Source: Porphyromonas canoris
GTDB lineage: Bacteria; Bacteroidota; Bacteroidia; Bacteroidales; Porphyromonadaceae
Length of the DNA stretch: 64,000 nucleotides
Direction: 5' to 3'
Assembly (NCBI RefSeq): GCF_000769115.1
Contig: NZ_JQZV01000003.1
Location: 186,001-250,000, forward strand
This document shows, piece after piece, positions 9,214-18,410 of the stretch. The notes beneath the pieces are model-generated. The model worked only from the letters and a program-made list of their open reading frames with translations, was not told the DNA's origin and made no database searches. The first letter of the stretch is position 1. Each line of letters opens with the position of its first letter. Both the position numbers and the translations under genes were made by a program.

Positions 9214-10605
9214 ATGAGTTTAATAAAGTCTATTTCAGGTATTCGGGGAACGATAGGAGGATCCGTTGAAGAAGGATTGAACCCTGTGAATATCGCTAAG
9301 TTTACGGCAGCTTATGCCTCTCTCATAAGAGAGTCTTCCACTGTTCGCAGCAACAAGATAGTGGTTGGGCGAGATGCCCGTATATCGGGACCTATGGTCA
9401 AGAATATTGTAACAGGAACTCTTGTAGCCATGGGATTCAATGTTGTAGATATAGATCTTGCATCCACTCCTACCACAGAAATGGCAGTGATTTACGAGCA
9501 AGCAGATGGAGGCATCATTATCACCGCAAGCCACAATCCCAAACATTGGAATGCCCTAAAGTTACTCAACGAAAAAGGCGAGTTCCTTAGCGACAAAGAG
9601 GGAAAGGCACTCATTGCTTTGGCAGAAAGCGATGCTCTGAACTTCTCTCCGGTAGATGAGATAGGCAGGATTTATCGAAAAGACTACACTCAAAAGCATA
9701 TAGACGATGTCGTGGCTCTGCCTCAGGTTGATGTCGATGCCATCAGTCGTGCAAGGCTGAAGGTTGCGGTAGACTGTGTAAACTCTGTCGGGGCTGTTAT
9801 TGTACCGAATCTTTTGGAGGCATTGGGCATAAGAGATATTCTTTTGATTCACGGCACACCCAATGGTGAGTTTGCTCACGATCCGGAACCACTGCCTCAC
9901 AATCTTACAGACATCTCTTCTGTCGTTGTGGAGGAGCAGGCACACGTCGGTTTTGCAGTAGATCCGGATGCGGACAGACTTGCGGTTATATGCGAAGATG
10001 GCTCCATGTTTGGTGAGGAGAATACACTAATAGCCGTTGCGGACTATCTGTTGGACATCACTCCGGGACAGCATACCACGGTCTCCAATCTCTCTTCTTC
10101 TCGTGGTCTTAGAGATGTTACTCTTGCAAGAGGAGGGCAATACTATCCTGCAAATGTGGGTGAAGTAAATGTCGTGGCAAAGATGAAAGAGGTCGGTGCT
10201 CTTATTGGCGGAGAAGGAAATGGGGGAGTAATCTTCCCTGCATTGCACTACGGAAGAGATGCAATGGTGGGTATCGCTCTCTTCCTCACGGCACTTGCAA
10301 AACGGATGCTAAAGCCTACACAGATGAGGGAAATACTTCCACAGTATTGTATGTTCAAGACTAAAGTGCAGATTGATGACTGCACAGACTTTTCGGCAAT
10401 GATATCCAAGATTCGGAGCCATTATCCTCAAGCCACTCCTACCACTACGGATGGGCTGAAGTTGGACTTTGAAACCACTTGGGTGCAAATCCGAAAGAGC
10501 AATACCGAGCCTATTGTCCGGATCTACTCCGAAGCTCCTACCATGAAAGAGGCAGAAGCAATAGCAGAAGAGGTAAAAGCTCTATTCCTGAAGGGAGACG
10601 CTTAA
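9214..10605 (+). CDS. glmM: Phosphoglucosamine mutase
   Basis: GlmM interconverts glucosamine 6-phosphate and glucosamine 1-phosphate on the way to UDP-GlcNAc, the precursor of peptidoglycan and lipid A. The phosphoserine loop TASHNPK is at about residues 105-111. The metal-binding loop is DPDADRLAV, the sugar-binding loop GEGNGGVIFP, and the C-terminal phosphate-binding loop RKSNTEPIVRIY. At 463 residues it is complete. The long alpha-D-phosphohexomutase family also holds phosphomannomutases, but the SGIRG N-terminus and GEGNGG loop fit the GlmM-like Bacteroidota member. It is followed by a strong terminator. Confidence 0.85.
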   Translation: MSLIKSISGIRGTIGGSVEEGLNPVNIAKFTAAYASLIRESSTVRSNKIVVGRDARISGPMVKNIVTGTLVAMGFNVVDIDLASTPTTEMAVIYEQADGGIIITASHNPKHWNALKLLNEKGEFLSDKEGKALIALAESDALNFSPVDEIGRIYRKDYTQKHIDDVVALPQVDVDAISRARLKVAVDCVNSVGAVIVPNLLEALGIRDILLIHGTPNGEFAHDPEPLPHNLTDISSVVVEEQAHVGFAVDPDADRLAVICEDGSMFGEENTLIAVADYLLDITPGQHTTVSNLSSSRGLRDVTLARGGQYYPANVGEVNVVAKMKEVGALIGGEGNGGVIFPALHYGRDAMVGIALFLTALAKRMLKPTQMREILPQYCMFKTKVQIDDCTDFSAMISKIRSHYPQATPTTTDGLKLDFETTWVQIRKSNTEPIVRIYSEAPTMKEAEAIAEEVKALFLKGDA

Positions 10606-10637
10606 CAGGCGGCAAGATATACGGCACTGAAAAATAG

Positions 10638-10684
10638 AAGAGATTGGAATGTAAATTTGTTTGAACATTCCAATCTCTTTTTGT
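10638..10684 (+). terminator. Intrinsic terminator after glmM
   Basis: A 15-base stem (10638-10652 with 10665-10679) is followed by a T-rich tail. Confidence 0.85.
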
Positions 10685-10723
10685 ATTCACGTTAATAAAA
10701 ACGGCTAAACCTGTTCGGAGATC

Positions 10724-10828
10724 GAAATCAAGGCTTGATTTTGTGAAATCATGTCTTGTCTTGGAAAAATCATGCCTTGATTTACGCAGTTCAAAGCTTG
10801 AATTTTACCAATCAAGCCGTGATCTTTT
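10724..10828. repeat. 21-bp-unit palindromic array, copy B
   Basis: Five units start at 10724, 10745, 10766, 10787 and 10808. This is the clearest copy: four units keep TCAWGnCTTG or close, and the first is TCAAGGCTTGATTTT. It sits between the convergent ends of glmM and mfd. A CTAAACCTGTT flank is upstream, and TTAACGTTATAA follows downstream; a similar TTATAACGTTAA follows copy A. Confidence 0.8.
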
Positions 10829-10881
10829 TTCCTGAATCGGCTCAGAGCATCTTTTTAACGTTATAAGATCGTTTTGTATAG

Positions 10882-13800
10882 CTATTGAGAAAGTAATTGA
10901 TCCAACACAGAAGAGGCTTCCTTGATGCTTTCGATTGTCGGAACTATCAGTAATCTTTTGTTGCCAACCTGCTTGAACTGCATCTTTCGTTTGATAAGAA
11001 TCGGACTCGATAAGATTGCAGAGAAAGTCTCAGACCGGTAGAACGGGCTTTTTTCATCGGAGACAAACTGCATATTCATTCTGTTGCCTTTTAGTACAAT
11101 CTTCTCCAAACCGAGTGCCTTACCCTTCCATTTGATCAAGATAAGCTCCAACAGGTTCTCCGCTTCCGGTGGTAACTTGCCGAATCTGTCCAGCAATTTT
11201 TCCGTATAGATACGGAGAGAGTCATGGTCGGTAAGGTCTTCCAGCTTTCGGTACAGGGCAAGCTTTTCCTGGTCGCCGGGTACATAGTCGTCCGGAAAGT
11301 AAGCATCAAAGTCTGTTTCTATGATGGTCTCTTTCACATACTCTTTGTTGCTCGATGAGGAGTAAGCTTTCACCTCCCCAAATTCTTCGTTTCTGATTTC
11401 GCCGACAGCCTCTTCCAAGATCTTCTTATACGTTTCGTAGCCTATATCTGCAATGAAGCCGCTCTGTTCTGCCCCAAGCATATTTCCGGCTCCACGTATG
11501 TCAAGGTCTTGCATGGCGATATGAATGCCACTGCCCAAATCCGTATAAGAGGTTATCGCTTCCAGTCTCCGGACTGCTTCGGGAGTGAGATACTCTTTGG
11601 GTGGAACCATCAGATGGCAGAAAGCTTTCTTATCACTTCTCCCGACTCTCCCTCTAAGCTGATGCAGATCACTCAGTCCGTATCTGTGCGCATCATTGAT
11701 AATGATGGTGTTGGCATTGGGAACATCTATACCATTCTCTACTATCGAAGTGGCTAAAAGGAGATCATAGCGATGATCCACAAAGTCCATAAGGATTTTT
11801 TCTACCTCTTTCGGAGCCATCTGTCCGTGTGCAATACCTATTCTGATGTCGGGTACTGCACGTACGATGTCCGATGCAATATCGTTCAGATTGTGTATTC
11901 TGTTGTGAACAAAAAAGATTTGTCCTCCTCTTGCAAGCTCAAAGTTGATGGCTTCGGCAATATTCTCTCCATTGTATGTAGATAGTTCCGTATAGATCGG
12001 ATGCCTGTTGGGTGGGGGAGTTAGAATATTAGACAGGTCTCTTGCTCCCATTAGAGAAAACTGCAAAGTACGCGGAATGGGTGTGGCTGTCAGGGTCAGC
12101 GTATCCACATTGGCTCTCAACTGTCTCAGCTTTTCCTTTACGGAGACACCAAACTTCTGCTCTTCGTCTATGATCAGAAGCCCAAGATCCTTGAAGATAA
12201 CCTCTTTCCCTACCAGCTTATGAGTACCTATGATGATGTCTATCTTGCCTTCTTTCAGTCCGGTTAGTATGTCTCTCTGCTCTTTTGCCGACTTTGCTCT
12301 GGAGAGGTATGCAATATTCACGGGAAAGTTTTTCAGCCTTTTCTTAAATGTCCTGTAGTGTTGATACGCCAGTACGGTCGTTGGTACCAAAACAGCTACC
12401 TGCTTATTGTCCGTAGCCGCTTTGAATGCAGCACGTATGGCTATCTCGGTCTTTCCGAAGCCTACATCTCCACAGACAAGACGATCCATAGGTACGGGTT
12501 GTTCCATGTCGTGCTTCACTTCGGCAGTTGTCTTCTCCTGATCCGGTGTGTCTTCGTACATGAAAGAGCTTTCCAACTCTTCTTGCAGGTAGGTATCCGG
12601 CGAAAAAGCAAATCCCTTTTGCTCCATACGGGAAGCGTAAAGCTTGATAAGATCACGGGCAATATCTTTAACCTTCTTCTTTGTTGTCTCTTTCAGCTTT
12701 TCCCAAGCACCGGATCCGAGTTTGCTCAAAGCCGGAGGTGTATCGCTCTCTTTGGATTTGTATTTGGAAAGATGGTGCAGAGAGTGTATGCTTACATAGA
12801 TGCTGTCTCCTCCTTTATAGTTTACACGGACGTACTCTTGCCTTTTCCCGTTCTGCTCCATAGTGAGAAGCCCGGCAAACTGTCCTATGCCATGATTGAT
12901 GTGTACGACATAATCCCCGAAGCTGAACCCCTGAATATCTTTTATGGATAGGGTTGCCACATTTTGCTTGATGCGGTCGGCTTTGGTCTTGTATCTGTGA
13001 AATCTTTCAAAAATGGAGTGATCCGTCAGAAGAACAATGCGTGTCTCGTGATCTATAAATCCGGCATGCAGAGTGGGTGTAACGGATGAAAAATGGGTGG
13101 AAGCACCTTTCTCTTGAAAGATATGGGTTAGTCTTTGAAGCTGGCTTTCCTGTCTACTCATGATGTAGACCGTGTAACCATTCTCCTTTTGATACTTCTC
13201 AACCTCCTCTATAAGCCTATCAAACTGTTTATGGTACAGTGGTTCGGGATTTTGCTTAAAGGAGATACTCTTCCATAAATGCCGTTCTTCTGCGGGGATG
13301 AAACCCGAAAGAATAGTTTTCTTTTCCCCTAAAAGATGTTCAAACTGCCCCGGAGAGATGAGAAGTTCTTGAAGCTCTTTTTCTGTCTTTATGCTGTTGC
13401 TTTCCGGATGTACAGGCTTACTCTCATACAACTCTTGTAGTGCATTGTGCAGCTGTACACTGTTTTCTATGAATATGATTGTGTCTTCCGGCAGGAGATT
13501 CAGTATTGCCTCTCCGTGTGTTATCGTCTCATTGCTGATAGGGGGAGTGATAACGGCTTTCTCTATCTTCTCTATGGAGCATTGATCCACGCAGTCGAAT
13601 GTACGGATGCTCTCTATCTCATCATCAAAGAAGTCTATCCGCACCGGATACTCGTAGGCAAAAGAGAAGATGTCTATCAGGCTTCCGCGAACGGCAAACT
13701 CCCCCGGAGAGTAGACGTAGTCCGTTTCGTTCATTCCCATATTCCAGAGTACCGTCCGCAGATGAGCTCTGTCGATGGTATCGCCTACGCTTACTTCCAT

Positions 13801-14262
13801 TCGGAGATGGCTGTCTGCACCGGCAGTGTCCGGTATCTTTTCTGCCACGGCATCCGGATAAGAGACAATGATTTTAGGGGATGTCTCGTGCGAAAGAGCT
13901 TCTATCGCTTGTGTTCTTAGCACCTCATTGGCACTGTCTACGCTACCGTACTTGATACCTCGGTTGTATCTGGAGGGAAAGAAAAATGCTTTTCGCTCTG
14001 CCTCCTCTGCTCCCAAGATAGAGACAATATCATTATAGAAATATCCGGCACTCTCTTTATCTTGTGCTATGTGGAGGATGCTTCTATTTGTTTGCTGCAT
14101 CAGGTCTGCTGTCAAAACAGCAGGGAATGAACCACAGATACCTTCCAATGAGATTTTTTTTACCGAATTGCTTCGGTCGGAAAGGGTCTCTTTTAATCTC
14201 TTGGTCGGGGACGACTCACAAATCTTCCTGCACAAATTCTGTATGCTCAAATGCTCTTTCAC
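10882..14262 (-). CDS. mfd: Transcription-repair coupling factor
   Basis: Mfd releases RNA polymerase stalled at lesions and recruits UvrA. In order I see a UvrB-like N-terminal region, the RNA-polymerase-interacting domain (SFGDYVVHINHGIGQF), the RecG-like translocase with CGDVGFGKTEIA, LLIIDEEQKFGV, TATPIPRTL, VENGIDVPNA and QLRGRVGRS, and the C-terminal TRCF domain. All ATPase motifs are intact. A longer reading from TTG 14301 is possible, but a TAACTTTG promoter box covers that TTG, so I chose GTG 14262 (1126 residues). Confidence 0.93.
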   Translation of the reverse strand: MKEHLSIQNLCRKICESSPTKRLKETLSDRSNSVKKISLEGICGSFPAVLTADLMQQTNRSILHIAQDKESAGYFYNDIVSILGAEEAERKAFFFPSRYNRGIKYGSVDSANEVLRTQAIEALSHETSPKIIVSYPDAVAEKIPDTAGADSHLRMEVSVGDTIDRAHLRTVLWNMGMNETDYVYSPGEFAVRGSLIDIFSFAYEYPVRIDFFDDEIESIRTFDCVDQCSIEKIEKAVITPPISNETITHGEAILNLLPEDTIIFIENSVQLHNALQELYESKPVHPESNSIKTEKELQELLISPGQFEHLLGEKKTILSGFIPAEERHLWKSISFKQNPEPLYHKQFDRLIEEVEKYQKENGYTVYIMSRQESQLQRLTHIFQEKGASTHFSSVTPTLHAGFIDHETRIVLLTDHSIFERFHRYKTKADRIKQNVATLSIKDIQGFSFGDYVVHINHGIGQFAGLLTMEQNGKRQEYVRVNYKGGDSIYVSIHSLHHLSKYKSKESDTPPALSKLGSGAWEKLKETTKKKVKDIARDLIKLYASRMEQKGFAFSPDTYLQEELESSFMYEDTPDQEKTTAEVKHDMEQPVPMDRLVCGDVGFGKTEIAIRAAFKAATDNKQVAVLVPTTVLAYQHYRTFKKRLKNFPVNIAYLSRAKSAKEQRDILTGLKEGKIDIIIGTHKLVGKEVIFKDLGLLIIDEEQKFGVSVKEKLRQLRANVDTLTLTATPIPRTLQFSLMGARDLSNILTPPPNRHPIYTELSTYNGENIAEAINFELARGGQIFFVHNRIHNLNDIASDIVRAVPDIRIGIAHGQMAPKEVEKILMDFVDHRYDLLLATSIVENGIDVPNANTIIINDAHRYGLSDLHQLRGRVGRSDKKAFCHLMVPPKEYLTPEAVRRLEAITSYTDLGSGIHIAMQDLDIRGAGNMLGAEQSGFIADIGYETYKKILEEAVGEIRNEEFGEVKAYSSSSNKEYVKETIIETDFDAYFPDDYVPGDQEKLALYRKLEDLTDHDSLRIYTEKLLDRFGKLPPEAENLLELILIKWKGKALGLEKIVLKGNRMNMQFVSDEKSPFYRSETFSAILSSPILIKRKMQFKQVGNKRLLIVPTIESIKEASSVLDQLLSQ

Positions 14263-14289
14263 GATACGATTTCTGTTCTGTATGAGGGG

Positions 14290-14297
14290 CAAAGTTA
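14290..14297 (-). promoter_or_regulatory. -7 box TAACTTTG for mfd
   Basis: It reads TAACTTTG on the minus strand, 28 bases upstream of the GTG at 14262. It overlaps the alternative TTG start, which decides against that start. Confidence 0.55.
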
Positions 14298-14519
14298 CCA
14301 AAATGACCTCGTTTAATCTCTCTTTTGTTCAATTTAACCGAAGAGAGAATTGTGAGAAAAGTGTAGAAATAAACAATCTGATATGCTTGTGCTTCACTCT
14401 AACTCACTTATCTTTGCTACCAAATGGGCATTCTCAACAGCACCGAACAGGCTATATCCGAAATAACAACCCCATATAAAGAGAAAATATATCATTTGAT
14501 AAAACCGCTTATTCTTCCA

Positions 14520-15647
14520 ATGACAAAAAACGTTTTCAAAAAAATCAATCCGGTTGTAGGGATCGTGTTTCTTTTTTTTCTTCTTCTTTCTTGTGGTGGA
14601 ACAGCAAAGGGCAGGGAACATTCTGCAGAAAAAAAAGAACAAGATTCTATTCCCGAATATCGCCGGCTTCGTTTCCTCTTTCTCGGAGACATAATGAGCC
14701 ATAAACCTCAAGTAGACGCAGCTTGGGATGGGAAACAGAAAAAGCATGACTTTAAGCCTGTATTTGATGCGGTGTCTTCCTATTTCAAGGGTGCTGACTT
14801 GGTCATTGGAAATCTTGAAACAACCTTTGGAGGAGAGCCTTATACCGGCTATCCTACATTCAGCAGTCCCGATATTTTGGCTTCGGATCTTAGGGATGTC
14901 GGTGTGGATATCCTTACTACTGCTAATAATCATACGTGTGATAGGGGTAATAAAGGAGTGATCAGAACGCTTGATATATTGGATGGTGTGGGAATACGCA
15001 GTACGGGCTCTTTCCGTTCGGAAGAGGATTATCGTATGAGAAATCCTCTTGTCATAGATACATTGGGAGTGAAGATTGCCTTCTTGGCATACACTTACGG
15101 GACTAACGGTATTCCATTCTTTGAGCCTGTCAGAGTAAACTTGATAGATGCCATCGCCATTAAGAACGATCTCGAAAAAGTAAAAGCATTAGGAGCAGAC
15201 TTTATCATAGCCTCCATGCATTGGGGTATAGAGTATAGCCTCACTCCAAGTGGAGATCAGAAAAAAGAGGCTCAATGGCTTGCAGATAACGGTGTAGATG
15301 CCATTGTGGGAATGCATCCGCATGTGGTACAGCCGTCGGATACTTTGCTTTCATCGGGTGGAAAATCTGTCCCGGTGGTTTACTCTCTTGGAAACTTCAT
15401 AAGCAACCAATATCAACCATACACTCGGCTTGGAAAAATGTTGAGTATGCAGATCGGCATAGACAGACAAAACCGTATATCCATAGAGGAGTGGAAAGAG
15501 CATTATACGTTTGTTGCCAGAAGAACCGGTCGTCCAAACAGGTATCTTATAGTGCCTGCGGATAGTGTGCAACGCTATCAGGACACATTTTCGGAAGAAG
15601 ATAAAGCAGAGTGGAAAAGGATTGCAAGATTTCTGAAGCTCTTTTAG
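14520..15647 (+). CDS. CapA-family lipoprotein (poly-gamma-glutamate synthesis-type metallophosphatase fold)
   Basis: The start at ATG 14520 gives a classic lipoprotein signal (basic residues, hydrophobic IVFLFFLLL, then the lipobox SC). The frame extends to 14424, but that extension would bury the signal. The body has CapA/PgsA motifs: FLFLGDIMSH, GNLETTFGG, TTANNHTCDRG, SMHWGIEY and GMHPHVVQP, with the His/Asn/Asp residues of calcineurin-like phosphoesterases. Capsule synthases are not adjacent, so a poly-glutamate role is not shown; the family also serves in other envelope functions. It has 375 residues. Confidence 0.83.
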   Translation: MTKNVFKKINPVVGIVFLFFLLLSCGGTAKGREHSAEKKEQDSIPEYRRLRFLFLGDIMSHKPQVDAAWDGKQKKHDFKPVFDAVSSYFKGADLVIGNLETTFGGEPYTGYPTFSSPDILASDLRDVGVDILTTANNHTCDRGNKGVIRTLDILDGVGIRSTGSFRSEEDYRMRNPLVIDTLGVKIAFLAYTYGTNGIPFFEPVRVNLIDAIAIKNDLEKVKALGADFIIASMHWGIEYSLTPSGDQKKEAQWLADNGVDAIVGMHPHVVQPSDTLLSSGGKSVPVVYSLGNFISNQYQPYTRLGKMLSMQIGIDRQNRISIEEWKEHYTFVARRTGRPNRYLIVPADSVQRYQDTFSEEDKAEWKRIARFLKLF

Positions 15648-15658
15648 AACTCTCTTTT

Positions 15659-15703
15659 AACCTGTCCGAATATTGTAATAAACAGGTTTATTTTTCTCTT
15701 TTA
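15659..15703 (+). terminator. Possible terminator after the CapA-like gene
   Basis: AACCTGT near 15660 can pair with ACAGGTT near 15682, and a TTTATTTTT run follows. The stem is short, and the motif also belongs to the flanks of the 21-bp arrays. Confidence 0.4.
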
Positions 15704-15718
15704 ATCTGTTTGGAGTTG

Positions 15719-15823
15719 CAAATCAAGTCTCGCTTTTTGGAACTTGCGGCTTGATTTCCGGTTTTCAAGTCTCGATTTCTCCGATTCAGGTCTTGATTTC
15801 TAATATTATCAAGCTTTAGAGCC
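15719..15823. repeat. 21-bp-unit palindromic array, copy C
   Basis: Five units start at 15719, 15740, 15761, 15782 and 15803, each a variant of TCAAGTCTCGATTT or TCAGGTCTTGATTT. The fifth, TATCAAGCTTTAG, matches the diverged fifth unit of copy A (TTCTAAGCTTTAG). It lies between the CapA-like gene and rplY. The rest of this 418-base gap holds the rplY promoter and leader. Confidence 0.78.
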
Positions 15824-15975
15824 ATTTCTAAACGTATTCAAAGCTATTTATGATCGTGTTAAGAAGAAAAATGATCCCTGAGAAGATGTACCATGCTGGT
15901 ATATAGACGTTTCTAAGATCTCGTTCGTGCCGAAAGTTCTGGCGTATGATGTTTTTCATTCTCACGGAAAAGCAT

Positions 15976-15983
15976 TATCTTTG
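15976..15983 (+). promoter_or_regulatory. -7 box TATCTTTG for rplY
   Basis: It matches TAnnTTTG and would give a leader of about 75 bases before rplY. Confidence 0.6.
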
Positions 15984-16017
15984 CACAGATTTTGCGAAAG
16001 CCCTACGTGTGATGGGG

Positions 16018-16036
16018 AATTAGCGAAACGCTAATT
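16018..16036 (+). promoter_or_regulatory. Leader hairpin upstream of rplY
   Basis: AATTAGCG at 16018-16025 and CGCTAATT at 16029-16036 form a perfect eight-pair stem around an AAA loop. It lies in the transcribed leader, 30 bases before the start codon, with no T-run, so it is not a plain terminator. Ribosomal protein leaders often carry autoregulatory structures; that role is inferred. Confidence 0.45.
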
Positions 16037-16065
16037 TTGAGTAACACAACAATTAAATTTACGAA

Positions 16066-16641
16066 ATGAAAACATTTGACCTAAGTGCATCGGCACGTCA
16101 AGACCTTGGAAAGAAGGCATCAAAGGAGCTCCGTAAGGGGGACAACATTCCTGCTGTAATATACGGTGCAAACTTTAATCAGTCTATCGTGGTAACGGAC
16201 GATGCAGTACGTAAACTCATCTACTCTCCTGATATCTTCGTGGTAAACATGAATATTGATGGTAAGGCTACTACATGTATCTTGAAGGATATACAGTTCC
16301 ATCCTGTAACAGACCGTATTCTTCACATTGACTTCCTTCAAGTAGAAGAAGCTAAGCCTATTGTGATAGATGTTCCTGTTAAGCTTACAGGCCACGCAGA
16401 AGGTGTTAAGGCCGGTGGTAAGTTGAGCCTTGAGATGAGAAAAATCCGTGTGAAGGGACTTTACAAAAACATTCCTGAATTCCTTTCTATTGATGTAACA
16501 AACTTGGGCTTGGGCAAGACATTGCAGATTGGTCAGCTATCTTTTGACAATCTTGAGCTAATGAATGCTAAGAACAACGTTGTAGCCGCAGTTAAGCTTA
16601 CTCGTGCTGCAAGAGGTGCTGCCGCAAAAGCCGGTAAGTAA
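16066..16641 (+). CDS. rplY: 50S ribosomal protein L25 (long, CTC-type)
   Basis: L25 binds 5S rRNA. The protein starts with a typical SASARQDLGKKASKELRKG segment, then IPAVIYG. The second half is the CTC-type beta domain (VDVPVKLTGHAEGVKAGG, LSIDVTNLGLGKT). At 191 residues it is the long form common in Bacteroidota. The alanine-rich tail ends in AAKAGK. It has its own promoter and a hairpin leader, and a hairpin terminator follows. Confidence 0.93.
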   Translation: MKTFDLSASARQDLGKKASKELRKGDNIPAVIYGANFNQSIVVTDDAVRKLIYSPDIFVVNMNIDGKATTCILKDIQFHPVTDRILHIDFLQVEEAKPIVIDVPVKLTGHAEGVKAGGKLSLEMRKIRVKGLYKNIPEFLSIDVTNLGLGKTLQIGQLSFDNLELMNAKNNVVAAVKLTRAARGAAAKAGK

Positions 16642-16675
16642 TCTTTATTGCCGCTGTGCGTAGCTCAGCATATAG

Positions 16676-16722
16676 AAATATCTGCCTGTAAGTCTCAAAG
16701 CTTGTGGGCAGATATTTGTTTC
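16676..16722 (+). terminator. Intrinsic terminator after rplY
   Basis: AAATATCTGCC at 16676-16686 pairs with GGCAGATATTT at 16707-16717; the tail is GTTTCT. Confidence 0.65.
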
Positions 16723-16760
16723 TAAAGAAAGAGGTCGATTTGTAATACATTAGCGATACA

Positions 16761-17357
16761 GTGATAGAGATAGACGGAGCCATAGTAAGCAGAGACGTTA
16801 TAGAGACATATTTCTGCTGCGATCTGGAAGCTTGTAAAGGAGCTTGCTGCATAGAGGGAGAGAGTGGTGCTCCTTTGGAAGAGAACGAACTCCCAAAGAT
16901 TGCAGAGTGCTATGATGTGGTTCGGGAATATCTTCCGGAAAAACATCTGAACTATCTCGAACAGAACGGACCTGCTTACAGAGATAGCGATGGAGATCTC
17001 GTTACCTCCATCATAGGTGGTAGAGATTGTGTCTTTTCTCTCTCGGAAGAAAATGGATGGTGTCGCTGCGCTTTTGAAAAGGCTTACACCGAAAACAAGC
17101 AACGATCGTTCTATAAACCTGTATCTTGTCATCTCTACCCCGTAAGGCTGACCGAATACTCTTCTTTTACCGCCGTAAACTACCACGAGTGGGAAATCTG
17201 CAAGCCGGCATTGGTAAAAGGTAAAAAGCTAAATATGAGAGTCTATCAGTTTCTAAAAGAACCGCTGATAAGAAGATTTGGAAAAGAGTGGTACTATAAG
17301 TTGGAAGAGATAGCAGATGAGATGTTGAATACTTCTCATAAGGATACACATAGATAA
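16761..17357 (+). CDS. DUF3109 family cysteine-rich protein
   Basis: The sequence matches the DUF3109 family of Bacteroidota. It carries conserved cysteines in [16 protein letters not shown] near the N-terminus, C-x-C near residue 93 (GWCRCAF), SCHLYPVR and EICKPAL. This set of cysteines resembles proteins that bind zinc or an iron-sulfur cluster, but the ligand is not known. The start is GTG 16761, because the reading [13 protein letters not shown] matches the usual family N-terminus. It has 198 residues. The stop is two bases before pth, so the two are probably translated from one mRNA. Confidence 0.8.
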   Translation: MIEIDGAIVSRDVIETYFCCDLEACKGACCIEGESGAPLEENELPKIAECYDVVREYLPEKHLNYLEQNGPAYRDSDGDLVTSIIGGRDCVFSLSEENGWCRCAFEKAYTENKQRSFYKPVSCHLYPVRLTEYSSFTAVNYHEWEICKPALVKGKKLNMRVYQFLKEPLIRRFGKEWYYKLEEIADEMLNTSHKDTHR

Positions 17358-17359
17358 GC

Positions 17360-17977
17360 ATGAGTAATAAATATCTTGTTGTCGGACTCGGAAATGTCGG
17401 AGCAGAATATATGGGAACTCGCCACAATGTCGGCTTTAGAGTTGTCAATGGGTTGGTTCCGGACTTCGTCGCAGACTTTTCGGATGATAGATATGGGGCA
17501 GTGGCACAGGTTAGAGTGAAGAATAAAATCCTCATTCTGCTAAAGCCATCTACTTACATGAACCTGAGCGGAAATGCCGTGAGATACTGGATGACGAAAG
17601 AGAATATCCCGGTAGAAAATCTTCTTATCGTTACAGACGATCTCTCTCTGCCGCTCGGAACATTGAGAATGAAGCCATCGGGAAGTGATGGAGGTCATAA
17701 TGGCCTGAAACATATAGCCCAGATATTGGGATCTCAAAAGTATGCTCGCCTAAGAGTGGGTATCGGCAATAATTTTCATAAAGGCGAGCAGGTGGATTAT
17801 GTGCTTGATAAATTTACTCCCGAAGAGGAAAAGGCTCTGCTCGAAATAGGAGAACGTGCCTGTGAGGGGATAAAACTTTTTGCCCTAATGGGTATAGAGC
17901 GGGCAATGAATAACGTAAACACTAAAGCAGTGAAGCAGGAATGTCAGACAAAGAACACTCCGGCGACGGAAGAATAG
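17360..17977 (+). CDS. pth: Peptidyl-tRNA hydrolase
   Basis: Pth cleaves peptidyl-tRNA released by stalled ribosomes. The family residues are all present: the N-terminal [20 protein letters not shown] with the catalytic histidine, MNLSG with the substrate asparagine, TDDLSLPLG with the aspartate, and [12 protein letters not shown]. It has 205 residues; the C-terminal 15 or so are extra and overlap the next gene by 37 bases. Confidence 0.94.
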   Translation: MSNKYLVVGLGNVGAEYMGTRHNVGFRVVNGLVPDFVADFSDDRYGAVAQVRVKNKILILLKPSTYMNLSGNAVRYWMTKENIPVENLLIVTDDLSLPLGTLRMKPSGSDGGHNGLKHIAQILGSQKYARLRVGIGNNFHKGEQVDYVLDKFTPEEEKALLEIGERACEGIKLFALMGIERAMNNVNTKAVKQECQTKNTPATEE

Positions 17978-18363
17978 ACAAGTGGCTTTGGGCTACTCGG
18001 GTGTATAAAACACGCTCTATTGCTGCAGAAGAGTGCAAAAAGAATAGAGTGGAGCTAAGAGATCAGCCCGCCAAGCCCTCTGCAATAGTGAGGGTGGGGG
18101 ATATAATAAAGGTACGCAAGCCTCCGATAACCTACACTTTCAGAGTGAAAGCGTTACTGAATAGCCGTGTCGGAGCCAAGCTTGTAGACCAATATCTTGA
18201 GAATCTGACACCGGAAAGCGAGTATGAAATATTGGAGCTGAATAAGCTTTCCGGTTTTGTGGATCGCTCAAGAGGGTTGGGACGACCCACTAAAAAGGAA
18301 AGAAGAGAGCTGGATCGCTTCAAGGGAGTAGGGGATCTCTCCGACTGGTGGGATGAGGATTAG
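17941..18363 (+). CDS. S4-domain RNA-binding protein (Hsp15/HslR-like)
   Basis: An S4 RNA-binding fold occupies the N-terminal half: [22 protein letters not shown], then [11 protein letters not shown]. Hsp15 binds 50S subunits that carry a stuck nascent chain and a tRNA, a role that would fit its position directly after pth. The basic tail ([14 protein letters not shown]) is typical of the family. It has 140 residues. It overlaps pth by 37 bases, so the two are probably coupled. Confidence 0.83.
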   Translation: MSDKEHSGDGRIDKWLWATRVYKTRSIAAEECKKNRVELRDQPAKPSAIVRVGDIIKVRKPPITYTFRVKALLNSRVGAKLVDQYLENLTPESEYEILELNKLSGFVDRSRGLGRPTKKERRELDRFKGVGDLSDWWDED

Positions 18364-18397
18364 CCCTGTCTCTTCTTGATATTAAAGACAGAAGTAA

Positions 18398-18405
18398 TAC
18401 CTTTG
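18398..18405 (+). promoter_or_regulatory. -7 box TACCTTTG just before tgt
   Basis: It matches TAnnTTTG and ends five bases before the ATG at 18411. If active, it would make a leaderless or nearly leaderless tgt transcript. Confidence 0.4.
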
Positions 18406-18410
18406 TGGTA

